Shown here: positions 11,580 to 24,168 of the stretch, piece by piece
Numbering within the stretch: position 1 is the stretch's first letter
Layout: each line of letters starts with the position of its first letter
DNA from: Lytechinus variegatus
Lineage: Eukaryota; Echinodermata; Echinoidea; Temnopleuroida; Toxopneustidae
Assembly (NCBI RefSeq): GCF_018143015.1
Contig: NC_054743.1
Coordinates: 24,737,934-24,801,933, forward strand
Direction of reading: 5' to 3'
DNA: 64,000 nt
Program-made: the position numbers and the translations under genes
The notes under the pieces: generated by a model
What the model saw: only the letters and a program-made list of their open reading frames with translations
Database searches by the model: none
What the model was told of the DNA's origin: nothing

Positions 11580-13180
11580 AGGTGACACCCAATACTTAGT
11601 TTAAAGAAGTAAATAATAGATCATAATTGAAATGAGTCTCGCAATTGTTTTATCATTATTTTCCTTTATGAGAATATTTCTTCAGCTACCCCATAATTGC
11701 CCAAAATTAATTCACATAATCTCCCCGAAATGTCTCCTTCAGACAAAGATCGTGTTCAATCCTAGTTAAAATGACAGTCGCTATGATAATTAATCACCCG
11801 CATTCTACTTCGAGGAAATGATACAGTTGTTCTTCTTGTTTTATGTGATCCTATGCTATAAAGTGGCAAACACAAACATCTTTGAGGGTTTAACACTTCA
11901 CTCGACGTGTAAACAAAACAAGAGAATAAAAGGTAGGTTGTATATAGGAGTTAAACGCCTTTATTGGGTATCAAAACACAGGTGTGAAGGAGAGATGGGG
12001 TGCAAGGTCTCCATGAACACGTAGTCAGTTGTGTCTAGTTGGCTCCAGTATACTAGAGAACGCGTCCATACAAGAGGAAATTAATTCAATTTAGAATAAA
12101 TAACGAAGGCCTATGAAAGACACGAAATTAGATTTCATACAGGTGGTCGAATAAACTTACGGATGACGAATATCAAATTGCATGTGGTGTTGTTGTAGCT
12201 AGACGTTAGCAATGGTAGTGGTGTCTTTACACTAAGCTGGAGCCTTTATAGGGTTTTTTCTTCTTAGTTAATCAACAGAATGTATGAAGATGATAATAAT
12301 CAGAAATCTAATCCTTTTAATGCATTGATTTTGAAAACAATGAATTCGTTCGTCATCATAACAGTTTTCTGACATCCATTCCTAAAAGAAATTTACTACA
12401 GTGCAACAGTGCTAAACCTGTTTGAATAGGTTTCAACTTTAAAGCAGGAAGGAAAAATCGTATGGACGCGCTTTACGAGCAAGTATCAAGGGTGAGTATA
12501 CTTTTCCTTCAAACAAGGTCATGTCATTCATACGAGAGGAGAGCCCACCGAAGTGTACAAAGGGGTCTCTCATCATCGTCGCGGTCAATGACAAACACTC
12601 CGACCGTGGGCGAGGTGGTGCGGACAATGGTCCCCTTGTTGTGTCGTGGTGACGAGGGCATCGCAAGTGGTCGTTAAAGTCAAAATGGCAACCATCAATC
12701 TAATTCATGAGCAATGTCAATATTCGTGGTAGATTTGAATGCGTTAAAACAAGCTTTGCTCTGATTAACTTTATGATGGGCGGCTGGGGTTTTAACTCTG
12801 GTTTTGAATGGAAACAGTATAACCCTGGTGGCTGTCATTTGCCCATTTGTAAATATTGAATGATTAAACATAGAAATTTGTCTTAACTTTCTCTCTACCG
12901 TTGGTTTAAATCTCGGTTACAATTTTTTTAGAGAAGTATATGTCGGTATGTTCTTTGCATTCGATATACAAAGTTTGATTAGGCAACTATTTTTTTTCTT
13001 TGGGGATGGGCTATTCTTATTTAAAGACAGATCTTAGAAAGATCATAGGAAAATCTCCAGTTCAGTTCATCACAATGCATAATTTCGTGAAAAAAAATTA
13101 TCGAAAGTAAACGGTGCAGAAGTGGAAATGGGGTTCAGATATAGTCAAAAAAACCCCTCTCTATGAGGAAGGGTTGGGGA
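11580..13180. other. no confirmed gene; one weak candidate start exon
   Basis: Mostly plain intergenic sequence. At 12462-12491 a ten-codon open segment (MDALYEQVSR) ends at AAGGGTGAGTA, which looks like a first coding exon with a donor, but no matching downstream exon was found. Confidence in an exon there is low. Confidence 0.25.
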
Positions 13181-13189
13181 AGACAATAC

Positions 13190-13440
13190 AAGAGTGAGGG
13201 GGGGGGGTAGAATGAAGGGAGACGAAAAGAGAGAGGGGTTACGTATGCGTGTGAGAGAGACTGAATAAGACGTGGAGAGAGAGAAGGAGAAAGAGAGGGG
13301 GAGAGAGAAAAGGAGAGATGAACAGGGAGAGGGAGAGTCACGATAATAAGAGAGGGAGTGAGAAGGGGAAAGGGGAGATCTGGGCATGCAAAGATGAAGA
13401 GAGGGTGTAAGTCCGGGGGAGGGGAGGGTTAAGCCTAATT
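13190..13440. repeat. GA-rich low-complexity tract
   Basis: About 250 bp dominated by GAGAG/GGGGAGA on the plus strand. It produces a false 171-residue ORF on the opposite strand. Confidence 0.85.
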
Positions 13441-13472
13441 CAAGTTTTAATCTGTTGAAATAGAAGGATGAT

Positions 13473-13589
13473 AGGGCCTTTAACGCTTCATCGACATGAC
13501 CAATGATGGGCGAGCACCCCGGCCTCCCCCGTGAAATTAAGCCCCGGTTTTGAAAACTCGTGCTCACGGGGTTTGTATTAAAAGGCCCT
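13473..13589. mobile_element. small foldback element, AGGGCCTTTAA ends
   Basis: AGGGCCTTTAA at the left and TTAAAAGGCCCT at the right form an inverted repeat enclosing about 95 bp with GC-rich sub-palindromes. The MITE interpretation rests on the inverted ends only. Confidence 0.4.
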
Positions 13590-14527
13590 CTCCTACCGGG
13601 GGTGACCCCCAATCTTATCGGGATGACATACCATAGACGTGCAAGTCTCATGACGTTCACGTCCGGCTATTTCTACGCTGTAAGTAATCGATCATGTGAC
13701 TGATATATATTTGTAAATTGATATCCCATGCCAAATTTAAAGGGAGTACATAAGCCCTTCCGCCTCAAGGATTTCATGCAAGTATAAATTACTCATTTTA
13801 CGTTTAACCCCCACCCCCCCGCAGTCAATAAATTAGATTTTGACAATGTTTAAGTTTAACTTTTATGACAAGAAAGTTCGATATCAACTATGTTCGTCTT
13901 GTACCTCTTTTACTTATATCATTATCAGTTTCATTATTTTAATTTCCACCCCCCCACCTTTGCTCTGGACCCCACCACCTCTTATCATTACTTTCAATAT
14001 CTTTTGCTCTCACTTCATCAAACGCACGTCTGTGCTTTCTGACTGCATACTTCACCCCCCCCCCCCCCTCCCCATAGCGCATCGTGAATATCTCTCTCAT
14101 TACAGTCATGTATTTCTATTTTAGTTTTCTAAGTTTATTAGTTTTTTTTTCTTTTGTAGACCCATCTCTTCCTGTTTTCTCTCTAGAAATCCCCCGTGTT
14201 CTCCCCTTTTTCACCATTCCCCTCCGGCCGTTCCCCTCTTGAAATTATGCATTAGTCCATTAATGAATGCCGGACATCTCTTAATCAAGGTGACCATATC
14301 CCTTGACCAATCAAATTAGGAGGCGCTATATAATTAGTGCTGATATCCATAGTTTGACTTGTCACTGTGACCCTGGGGTTTTTAACGGTTACATTAAACT
14401 GATAATGATGATAAAATATTCCAAAAAGAGGTAAATGATAAGGATGAAAGATATTAGATATCATTGCGGTAAGTAGGTAACTCTTTGGGAAAATATTTAT
14501 GTATGCGTTATTTTCCGATAGTATTAG

Positions 14528-14660
14528 TTTTATTCAATTCAATTCAATTCTTTATTCAATTTCCATTCAAAACAAAATACAAAGTCATTTAAAGTAATAC
14601 AAATCAAGCATTCTTACTTCGTAAAAAAAAAAAACAATATAATATAATATTGAGCATAAA
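14528..14660 (-). mobile_element. probable LINE 3' tail, minus strand
   Basis: TTCAATTCAATTCAATTCTTTATT at 14534-14557 has the form of the reverse-complemented AATAAAGAATTGAATTGAA tail common to CR1/RTE-type elements. No coding part remains. Confidence 0.4.
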
Positions 14661-14861
14661 TGGAAATGAGGGGGAATGAGGGAGAATGATCCATTCTCCT
14701 TAGGACGACATAGAACACACTTGTCGAAACGTCGAGATTGGGTGGTCCTTTTCAGGACCAACACTTGCCCAACATGCCCAAGAAAGATGGTGTACCGTGA
14801 AACCGACTACACAAGACAAGATAATAACATAATAAATATTAGTAGCAGCATAGTTAGTACT

Positions 14862-15135
14862 CACTGGTGGATCAAGGGGGGTACAGCCGACCCGTGCCCC
14901 CCCCCCCCTTTGAGAAGCAAAATTTAAATTTGTCATGTAAAAATTCTGTTAAAACAGAAATGTGCCCCCCCCACCCCCTTTTTAAAGTGAAGACCTTTTT
15001 TTTGCTTGTCAAATTATTTCGGGGTCGAAATAAAATATCCTTAATTTTTATTTCTTTTTTTACGTTTCTTTTGCTTGTCAATTTTTCCTCAGAAAATGTG
15101 CCCCCCCCTTTTGGAATATCCTGGATCCGCCCCTG
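14862..15135. mobile_element. hAT-like MITE, TIR CAGGGGCGGATCCAG
   Basis: The left end CACTGGTGGATCAAGG matches the reverse complement of the right end (CAGGGGCGGATCCAGG). Inside are C/G runs and two TTTGCTTGTCAA blocks, which also occur in the elements near 44480-44640 and 63230-63330. The flanking 8 bp agree at only 5 of 8 positions, so the TSD is degraded. The hAT assignment is from TIR style and is tentative. Confidence 0.6.
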
Positions 15136-16153
15136 GTAGCCCTTGGTAGAAGAAAAAAAAGAGGAAAAATTAAAAGAAGTACGACATGTATATGGTGAAA
15201 GAAAAAATAGGAATAGGATACTAAATAAATTATTGGTACTTACTTGTCATCTAGAGTAAAAACTCAAAGTATAAACATGATAAACCTGCATTTTACAACT
15301 TGAGAGTTTAAAACTTTGTATCTTCGTATTTATTTGACAAACTGAGACGCATCTCTATGAAATATTGTTTTCGTTATGTGTTTTGCTGTTCGTTTCTAAA
15401 CTATGCGAGTTACCTTGGCAAAAATATGCGCGCATGCATGATCATTGTTACGTCATTAATGAAATTTGCAATCATAAACGCGTCAGTCATTCAGATGAGA
15501 GCCAAAAAGAACTTTCTATCTCTTTATCTATATTTAATATTTTTTCCATTCATATGTTGTAACGTTTCATATTATTATGTTTATTCAAATTTTAATGACA
15601 CAAGCTCTGTTAACCATAATTTTGCCAAACCATGAAACCACACAACGGTTAAAACAGTACAAAGCCCGAACATCTGCTCGGAGGAAAATAGGGTGTGGAT
15701 TTAAGTAAATAACTTTTAAGCCAGTCCTTGTTTATGCAAATCCTCCTCATTTAGACAAGATCACTTCATTAACAATTAGGATGTCCAATTCAAACTTGAA
15801 ATTGAGGGACCGGAAACGAGTACAATTGTCTCGGATATTGCGTATTTCCAGGGTTTTCTGCTCTTCCCGTTATCTTCCCGACATTCGAAGAATCTAAGGA
15901 GGAAATCGGAAGCATACCGGGTTCAACGGTTTGTGTATAAACAAAGGATAGTGTTTTGATGAAAGAAGAGTCATTTTGTCTTGTTTCATGATTTTGAAAA
16001 GTCGGTTAAGAGCGATTGTAAATTTAGCCAAGCATAGGCCCTGCAGTCATATAGAAATATCATATACCATGTATACTATGAATTTGAGCAGTTATGTCAA
16101 AATGATCAAGAATTTATGTTTGTAAGGTCTTTATTATTTGAAAACTCATTTGT
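15136..16153. other. no gene recognised
   Basis: AT-rich intergenic DNA. Short ORFs at 15357-15635 lack conserved features. Confidence 0.4.
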
Positions 16154-16760
16154 TTAAAGGACAAGTCCACCCCAACAAAAACTTGATTTGAATAAAAAGA
16201 GAAAGATTCAACAGGCATAACACTGAAAATTTCATCAAAATCGGATGTAAAATAAGAAAGTTATGGCATTTTAAAGTTTCGCTTATTTTCAACAAAATAG
16301 TTATATGAACGAGCCAGTTACATCCAAATGAGAGAGTTGATGATATCCCTCACTCACTATTTCTTTTGTATTTTATTATATGAATTATGAAATATTTTTA
16401 TTTTCTCGCCATTGTCATGTGAAATGAAGTTTCATTCCTCCCTGAACACGTGGAATTCCATTATATTAACATTTTGTGCTTCAGGCAATGAGGTCCTAAT
16501 CATCAAATTCGTAAAAATTGAAATATTGTATAATTCAAACAATAAAAAAAGAAATAGTGAGTGAGTGACGTCATCGACTCTCTCATTTGGATGTAACTGG
16601 CTCGTTCATATATCTATTTGGTTGAGAATAAGCGAAACTTTGAAATGTCATAACTTTCTTATTTTACATCCGATTTTGATGAAATTTTCAGCATTGTGCT
16701 TGTCTGATTTTTCTCTATTGATTTAAATCAACATTTTTCTGAGGTGGACTTGACCTTTAA
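16154..16760. mobile_element. TTAA-flanked 600-bp palindromic MITE (copy 1)
   Basis: Flanked by TTAA at 16154-16157 and 16757-16760. The ends AGGACAAGTCCACC and GGTGGACTTGACCT are inverted repeats. The interior is itself palindromic: the block from GAACGAGCCAGTTACATCC to AATGAGAGAG recurs inverted near 16570-16610, so the whole element can fold into a long hairpin. A second copy in the opposite orientation is at 22742-23353. TTAA target choice is typical of piggyBac and Kolobok groups; which one is not determined. Confidence 0.8.
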
Positions 16761-17224
16761 CCATTAAAACAGAGGGCGTGCTCCCCTGCTTATAGAAAAT
16801 AACACTTTGTACAAATGTACAAGCGACCCCACCCCCTTCCGTCCTCACCATACGCCAGTGGTAATGCAGCATGTCCCTCTAATGAAATCCGTCCATATTG
16901 CAGGACTCAGGAAAAGGAACATCTGAACCTCAAAGCACATGAGAAAACAGGATGGATATATTCCCTGGCATGGCATGGTGGCGGGTCGATTCTTGATCAG
17001 GATAATAAACTTTCTGTCACGCTGGAATATTCATGAGCTCTTGTGATACCCAGAAGGGCGTTTACCACAAAAAACGTTGCCCCCTTGGGAGTTTACGCCT
17101 TTCTGGTACGCGGGAGAGTGGCAATATGACATTTTCGCATGATGGTGATGATGATGACATTGCGAAATTATTAATAATTCATCCAAACAACTTGATCATC
17201 AGTATAGGAATGCATCCACTCTGT
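16761..17224. other. no gene recognised
   Basis: Two short ORFs at 16815-17284 show no recognisable domain or splice structure. Confidence 0.35.
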
Positions 17225-17360
17225 CAGTGGCGGATCAAGGGACGCTGGGGCTCGGGGCCCACCCTTAGAAGAAGAAAGATGTGATAGTGTGGAAGGACAT
17301 TGTAAAAGTGCGAAAATGTCCCACCCCTTTTCTTGGGTCAATAGAGGGGGGGGGGGTAGA
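17225..17360 (+). mobile_element. hAT-like element fragment (CAGTGGCGGATCAAGG end)
   Basis: One terminus, CAGTGGCGGATCAAGG, matches the style of the element at 14862. It is followed by C-rich and G-rich runs. The other end was not found, so this is a partial copy. Confidence 0.4.
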
Positions 17361-19028
17361 GGTGTGATTACATCGAGAACCTCATTCTGCTTGTCACAGA
17401 ATTTAAGAAGTAAAACGTGGTCATGTATATGATATGGTCAAAAGCTCTGTGATCAAAATCTCTAACTCCGCCCTCTAAAGTTCAAATACGGGTCAGTTTC
17501 ATCAGTCATGGCAATCCTGCGATGATATTAAACTTCGGGGACACATAATTTAGAGCTCTATACTGGAGTACTTTTATCCTATTAGGATATTTTGACATAT
17601 TTATTTTACATATTTAGAAAAGAAAACATATTTGAAAAGGGTTAATCATGACTGTGTTGAAAAAAAAAACGAGTTCAATTTATCTCCGTGTATATGTCAT
17701 ATTTTCTATTATAGATGTTTAAAAAGCACGAATCTAAATTTCGAAAGGAAGTTTATTATTGCATTATTGCAATCATTGATCCTTAGAACACAAAAATGGA
17801 GTCTAAATGTTCATGTATACATGTAGACATTTATTGCATTCCTCAGTTGTTTAAACCTCCCCTATATGACCTAATTTAAACTCCAAATTGACTACTATTT
17901 ATTACTTATTTCATTCCCTTCTTCCAACAATGGTTATAACGAATGGAGTGTATGGAACCATGATATGAATAAACTGGATATCAGTTGTAAGAAGTAATAA
18001 ATATTAAAACTGGAAAGAAATGAGAATCCATTAACATGCGAGGTTTGTGTTCTGACCCCCGTTTTGTAAACACTCCTCCTTTTGCATGTTTAGCGTCATA
18101 TATTCAGTTGAGACTGAAGGAAGAAGGATATGAAGTTGATTGGAATCATTTGACATCCGTCCATTGGGGGATGTCGACATGGTCTAGACGATCAGATCAT
18201 CATGTCTTAAGATAAATCACATCATGGAGGGAAGAGAAAAGGTTCAAATAACCTGCAGCTTAATATTAAAAACCGCTTTATACATAAAATCCACTCACAG
18301 ATCTTTGTCTTCTTGGATTGATATTAAATTCTTTTCTATAGCCATTAAAAATAATTCACAAAGAAATTATATAACTTAAGATTACAGAGTAAACATGAAT
18401 AATCGAGATCTCATTTGAAAATCAATACTATATCATTCAAAGTTTGCGCCATACTTAATGTTTTACCAACCTAGTACATTGCCAACAATCTTCTTCTTTT
18501 TGTAGAAAGTCAAAATTACAATCTTTCAATTTTTGTTTTAGGGTACCCATTCATTTACATTTCACATCTCAGAATAACCAGAATACAAAAAAAATGATAA
18601 TTTCATTTTGGTGTCTCCTAGAATTAAATTATTCTATTCTCATCTTGCATTATTGAACCTTTTATCTTGATCAGGGACACTTATGAAAGAAGGGGAGGGG
18701 CTCCCCTGATTTTTTTTTATTATGTAAAGGTTTTTTTTTTTCAAAGAGGAAGCCAAACAAGAGTCTAAAAGCATAGGTCTTGCTCATTTTACTTGACATC
18801 ATCAGAAACTATAGTATTCAAGTGATTGAAAACAATGACTCCATCCTAAGGTCGTCTTGAACCCCCCCCCCATCAATATCATGGCGTCATCCTTGATATC
18901 AATGCCTTCCTCTCACTGGTGTGATGTGAGCCCAGAGCAAGTCCATACAACGACTGATTGATTCAGTATAAAGTACATCTTGAAGAGCGCCATCAGTTAA
19001 TAGAACGCTGCAGAGGTTCTGCTATCAC
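17361..19028. other. no gene recognised
   Basis: AT-rich intergenic sequence without a convincing ORF. Poly(T) and G/C runs at 18690-18870 look like decayed transposon ends. Confidence 0.4.
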
Positions 19029-19275
19029 AGCTACTTTACATTCAATTTAATTCATTTATTTCACTCGATAAAAATAACATGCATACAGGTAAATAAGAAA
19101 TACATAATGGCAAGAACAAAACAAAGTAATAAAAATGATAATACAGTATACAGAGCAGGCTTCGAGTGTGGACTGGCATTAAAGATCCGTTAGATCTCAG
19201 AAGGGATACAAAATAGAATATACAAAGACAAAAGAATACAAGGAAAAACAAACATTAATAAAATTAAAATAAATA
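19029..19275 (-). mobile_element. probable LINE 3' end, minus strand
   Basis: TTCAATTTAATTCATTTATTTC at the left is the reverse complement of an AAATAAATGAATTAAATTGAA-type tail. The following 200 bp read, on the minus strand, like the untranslated 3' end of a CR1/RTE-type LINE. No coding remnant was identified. Confidence 0.35.
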
Positions 19276-20037
19276 AACTCAGGATGTTCAATCTTTTAAA
19301 AAAGTACATTAGTGTGCGCATTAAACGAAGTTTTACATATCATTCTTTCTGCTCTTTTCTGTAATTCAAATAATCTTAACATATTAAGGTTATTGTTGGC
19401 TGCGGTAGCTCATACAACATTACAATAAGTTAAATAGGGATAAACCATTGAATAACAAAGATTGATTAATATGTTTTGGGGAAGGAAATTTAATTTATTC
19501 ATTACACCTATATTTCTTGAAATAATAGAACATTTGACCAGGAGAGTTTATCGTCAAGTTGGATGCCCCAAAATTTTGTATAAGATGCGTGTTGAATTTC
19601 CTTACTGCTGAGATATATATATACTAACTCGTTGGGATTGAAGTGGCGATTTGAAAATATCATTTATATTGTTTTAGAAATATTTATAATGAGTTTATTC
19701 TTGACTAACCAAAAGGGATATTGTTCCAATGGTTGGCACAACCTATAGCTGTTACACCAAATACATTGACCTAGTTGTGTAAGTAAAAACCCACTGCAAG
19801 AAATAAGGTCATATAAGTATAAACATATTAAGTGGATTGTAATCACCTTAACTTTTTTTTACAGATGGTTCCAAAATAGTTGAGTCGGAAATAGGTTTCC
19901 AGTGTTTCATTGCATTTTGACCATTAAAGTGTCTAGCGAATTAATTGTACGTTTTCATAGCAGATGACCATTCAAAATTTGCAATTATGACGGCCATCTT
20001 TAATTTTCTAAGGAAAAATAACCTTTCTACCAAAATG

Positions 20038-20900
20038 GAATGGCCCCATCTCGTTTATGTAATAATATTGAAATGGTTTGTGAAAGGCATAATATTAGAA
20101 CACGTTCTTATAATACACTAAATGTTGAATGCTTCAAAAAATCTTTTATGTTCTCCGCCGCACGGGTCTGGAACAATTTACCATACTCACTTCAGAATGC
20201 AGTTACAGTAAATTATTTTAAATCATCCTTTAAATTTTTTATTTCATATGATATCATGTCAATTTTCGACTCGCAATGGCTGCCACAATCACTATGAGCA
20301 TTTGATTGCATCTCTATTCTTCACCTCTCCTTACTTTCATGTTACCTTGGTTAATACAGATATTCCTATACTTTTAAATCTTTTCAGATAGTATTAGTAA
20401 TCCAATGATTTTGTCCATAATAACCCTTACTTATATTTCATTTGTTGTAACATACAATTCCCCTATTCCTCTTTAATATTGATGTTACATTGCTTTTATT
20501 TGTAATGATCCTAACCCTTTGATATCTTATAGTTAGACATACATTTATAACTGATTGCCATTTTTTCACTCGATTTTCTATTGTGCCAGAATTATTTCAT
20601 TGTTCATTGTTTTTATCAGCGAATAAATTATACAATTAGTAGTATTAAAATTAGTTACTGTTCCTTTTTAATAATTTACACTATTTTAGTTTGATTAAAA
20701 TTACCATTTAAGTAACAATATTTGTTTATTTATGTTACTAAGTATTGTTATCTTTGATTTAGATTTTGACTATATTTTCATGTATGATGTGATGATTTAT
20801 GTTATTCTTTATGTTTTCATGAGGTCATTGATGAAAAACAGTTTTATACTGATCTTTTGTACCTGATTAAATATGTTCTAATAAATAAATAAATAAATAC
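20038..20900 (+). mobile_element. 5'-truncated CR1/L2/jockey-like LINE: ORF2 tail plus 3' UTR
   Basis: An 85-residue ORF (20040-20297) carries the characteristic C-terminal end of non-LTR retrotransposon ORF2 proteins: N-I-R-T-R-S, then CFKKSFMFSAARVWNNLP, then VNYFKSSFKFF. In this family FxxxxxxxWNxLP followed by SFKxxLKxFL is typical. It is followed by about 580 bp of AT-rich 3' sequence ending in (ATAA)n at 20879-20899. The reverse transcriptase and endonuclease parts are absent, as usual for 5'-truncated insertions. Confidence 0.75.
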
Positions 20901-20949
20901 CACGCATATTGACAATATACATTACTCGATATTGCTCTTAAATAATACC

Positions 20950-21165
20950 AGTGTGCCCTAAAGGGGGTATCTCACTGGGCTTGAAACTAGTTCGCGACTA
21001 GTTCGCGACTACAAATTTTGCTAGTTGCATGCAGAGACGTCTCCGCGACATCTCTGAGACGTCTCATGAAAATTACAGAGTCTCCGAGGAGTCGCAAGAA
21101 GATTAAACATATTTAATATTTTTGGAGACTGTTTCTAGTCTCCGCGACGACACCTTAAGACCTCA
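20950..21165. repeat. repeat with GACT/AGTC-rich sub-palindromes
   Basis: Contains a direct 12-bp duplication CTAGTTCGCGAC (about 20990-21013) and several overlapping inverted copies of GAGACGTCTC and CTCCGCGAC. It resembles an old MITE, but paired outer ends were not found. Confidence 0.35.
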
Positions 21166-21229
21166 TTGATATACACACACACACCCTCGAACACTATTCA
21201 AGCACACAACAACCCCCCCCCCAAAAAAA

Positions 21230-21330
21230 AAAAAGGAGGCTTGGGATAAGAAGAAGAAGAAGAAGAAAAAGGAGAAGAAGAAGAAGGAAAGGTAGAAGAA
21301 GAAGAAGTAGTAGTAGAAGTAGAAGAATAT
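21230..21330. repeat. (AAG)n microsatellite
   Basis: Runs of AAG/GAAGAAG with interruptions, next to an A-rich tract. It lies immediately before the truncated LINE at 21331. Confidence 0.85.
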
Positions 21331-22580
21331 TTTATCATAACTTGTTGTTAGCATGGTCCAAGACAAAGGAGTATAATCAATTTGTTGATGATCAAGGAAA
21401 CCAAGCAAGTGTACTTAGTCAAATTGTTTGGAACAATCAATATATTCTTATTGATAATAAATCAGTTTACTGTAAGGCCTTTCATGAGGCAGGTCTATGT
21501 TATGTATATCAACTTTTTGATCTATGTGGAAACATAGTGCAATTTAATCTTTGGAAAGCAAGAGGAGTACCACATAAATATTACATGATATATTTGGCAA
21601 TAGTATCACTAGTCAGGAAGAAATGGGGAAGTTCATTTAATCAATTATTGATACAAATGTTCTTGGAGAAAATAGATTATGAACATGATCAGTTCGTCCT
21701 TTTGACAGTAGAAATCCAAAAACTAAAAACTAGAAATATTTATGTTGATTTAGTGAGTAAATTAACACATAGACCTGTCTGCGAGCCGCTATTTTCCATT
21801 AAATATGGAGTAGAGGAGGAAGAATGGCCACAAATGTATCTACTCCCATTTAAATGCACAATAGAAGTTAAAATGAGAGTCTTCCAGTTTAAAATTTTGC
21901 ATAATATTCTATACACCAATGAGAGACTATTTAAAATGAAGCAAGTTCAGACAGAACTTTGCACATTGTGCGAGACCTCTGTTGAAACTCCTTTACATCT
22001 TTTTTATGAGTGTAAGGTTGCTGAAGATTTAAGACGTACTTTTGTTGATAAAATTGGTTGGAAGCTATCTGTCAGATATGAGGATCTATCTAGGAAAAGA
22101 ATGATGTTTGGATTCATAAAGGATTGGAAGGGACCACATAAAATATTACTGAATCACTTAATTATCTTATTGAAGAGATATATTTATATTCAGAAATGCA
22201 GGAATTTAGTAGTAAGTTTCATAGGTTTTGAAGCGTTCATTTGCAAAATTAGACATATAGAATTGGTAATTGCTAAACAAAAGCACAAAGAAAACACGCA
22301 CTATAGAAAATGGTCCCCTATTGAGAATTTATTTTAATTATCCATAATTATATTTTGATAATGAGACAATCCAAGCCACCAGAGACTGATATTTTAGCTT
22401 TTACATCAGGTCTGTTTGTTTGTTTGTTGTTGTTTTTTTTTTTTTTGGTAATTGTTACAGTGATTCCTATTTGATTATTGTTTTTTTAATGTTATACAAT
22501 TATGTAATTCCTGTATGATTGTTGTTTTGTAGTGTTACAAAAAATCTTGAAAATCAATAAAATTTGGAAAATATAAAAAA
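21331..22580 (+). mobile_element. 5'-truncated non-LTR retrotransposon, C-terminal ORF2 with zinc knuckle
   Basis: A 331-residue ORF (21342-22337) lacks the endonuclease and reverse transcriptase core. It contains the C-terminal CCHC-type zinc-binding segment of LINE ORF2 proteins (CTLCETSVETPLHLFYEC: CxxC, eight residues, H, four residues, C) near 21959-22012. Sequence before it, such as WNNQYILIDNKSVY, fits the L1/Tx1-like region upstream of that motif. The ORF is intact to its stop, and a short 3' UTR ends in an A-rich tail (about 22535-22580). The microsatellite at the 5' junction marks the truncation point. The Tx1/L1-like assignment is inference. Confidence 0.75.
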
Positions 22581-22589
22581 AGAAGAAAT

Positions 22590-23470
22590 GTTGGCCTCTT
22601 GTAGATGAGAGTCACCACCTTTGCACGTTAAGAATCCACTTGACTATTCATATGAGAGGAGGGGAGAAACTCCGGTGAAGTGGCTCCACATGCACTCCCC
22701 CAATCAGTTATATCGGAGAAGAGACCTACGGGTCATAGTGACTAAAGGTCAAGTCCACCTCAGAAAAATTTTGATTTGAATCAAAAGAGAAAAATCAGAC
22801 GAGCACAATGCTGAACATTTCATCAAAATCGGATGTAAAATAAGAAAGTTATAACATTTCAAAATTTCGCTTATTTTTAACAAAATAGTTATATGAACGA
22901 GCCAGTTACATCCAAATGAGAGAGTCGATGATGTCACACACTCACTATTTCTTTTGTTTTTTACTGTTTGAATTATACAATATTTCAATTTTTACGAATT
23001 TGACGATTAGGACCTCCTTGCCTGAAGCACAAAATGTTAAAATAATGGAATTCCACGTGTTCAGGGTGGAATAAAACTTCATTTCACTTGACAATGACTA
23101 GAAAATAAAAATATTTCATTTTTCATATAATAAAATACAAAAGAATTAGTGAGTGAGTGATGTCATCAGTTCCCTCATTTGCATCCCGACCGAGATGTGC
23201 ATATAACTGTTTTGTGAAATGAAGCTAAACTTTAAAATGTCATAACTTTCTTATTTTACATGCGATTTTGATGAAATTTTCAGTGTTATGCTTGTTGAAT
23301 TTTTTTCTTTTTTATTCAAATCAAGTTTTTGTTGGGGTGGACTTGTCCTTTAAGTTCACTTTTCGCCTCCCAGGCACAGGTGACGCCAAACAAGTGATAG
23401 AAATAATAATATAATAATAATGATAGTAATAATAATAATAATGATATAATTATTATTATTGTTATTATTA
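22590..23470 (+). mobile_element. tRNA-type SINE body, split by a MITE
   Basis: 22590-22741 and 23354-23470 together match the body and tail of the SINE at 32311-32697 (shared CACCACCTTTGCACGTTAAGAA, CTCCCCCAATCAGTTATATC, TTTTCGCCTCCCAGGCAC). The tail is (AAT)n. The 604-bp TTAA MITE sits between the two parts, so it inserted after the SINE. The tRNA head is missing. Confidence 0.8.
22742..23353. mobile_element. TTAA-flanked 600-bp palindromic MITE (copy 2)
   Basis: The ends are AGGTCAAGTCCACC at 22746 and GGTGGACTTGTCCT ending at 23349. The flanks are CTAA (mutated TTAA) and TTAA. It is in the opposite orientation to the copy at 16154, with the same internal inverted blocks. Confidence 0.8.
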
Positions 23471-23579
23471 CTATTATCATTATCGTTATTATTATTATTA
23501 TCATTATACTTACTACCTTCGAAAAATTTGACAAATACGGAACCAAACGGCGGCTCTCCATTTAAGTACAGAGAGAAAA

Positions 23580-23900
23580 AAGTACATCTTTTTAAATTCT
23601 AAGTTTTATTATTGCCTCTTAAATTTGAAATCAAATTTTTATTTCTATCTACTTTATTTTATTTATATGTACTGCTTTGGGTGAAATGTTGTTAATTAGT
23701 ATCATGCTTTTAACGATGCCGTATGTTTGCCACTCTGCTTTCTGTTATGATATGAGTCAAGTTATTTAGAATGGTTATGTGCATATTTCACATGTATTTA
23801 AATGTTTTTATACTTGTTTTTATCATGTATTCCAGGGCCCCACAGGAGACCAGTTTATCGCTGAGTGGGCTACCCTGACATTGAAATAAATAAATAAATT
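23580..23900 (+). mobile_element. CR1/L2-like LINE 3' end
   Basis: AT-rich sequence ending in GGGCCCCACAGGAGACCAG, then GGGCTACCCTGACATTGAAAT, then (AAAT)n. This arrangement is the usual 3' UTR end of invertebrate CR1/L2-like LINEs. No ORF part remains. Confidence 0.55.
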
Positions 23901-24168
23901 TTGTATCGGCCAACATTTAAACCAGTCATTTAGATCAGGCAGACCCGTTGTTCTAGCCGTTTGGTACTGACAGGACTAATCAGCTAGCCGTTTTGGTCTC
24001 CCGGTTCCCGGTCTAAATCTGTGGCTCCACAATCACAGGCCTCACTTTTTTTTACCCGACCTAAATCAATCATGGGACGATTTAACGCAAATAAATCTTA
24101 TCATTGTCATTCTGCACAGATCTGTTCAACTTAATTCGGGCATTCAAAGGGATTCAAAGCAAGGCAAG

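Noticed and set aside
12439..12666. 75-aa minus-strand ORF
   Set aside because: Overlaps a plus-strand ORF of equal length; no domain, splice or start context to prefer either.
13145..13660. 171-aa ORF on the minus strand
   Set aside because: It is mostly the reverse of the GA-rich tract and a foldback element; Ser/Pro/Leu-rich low-complexity translation.
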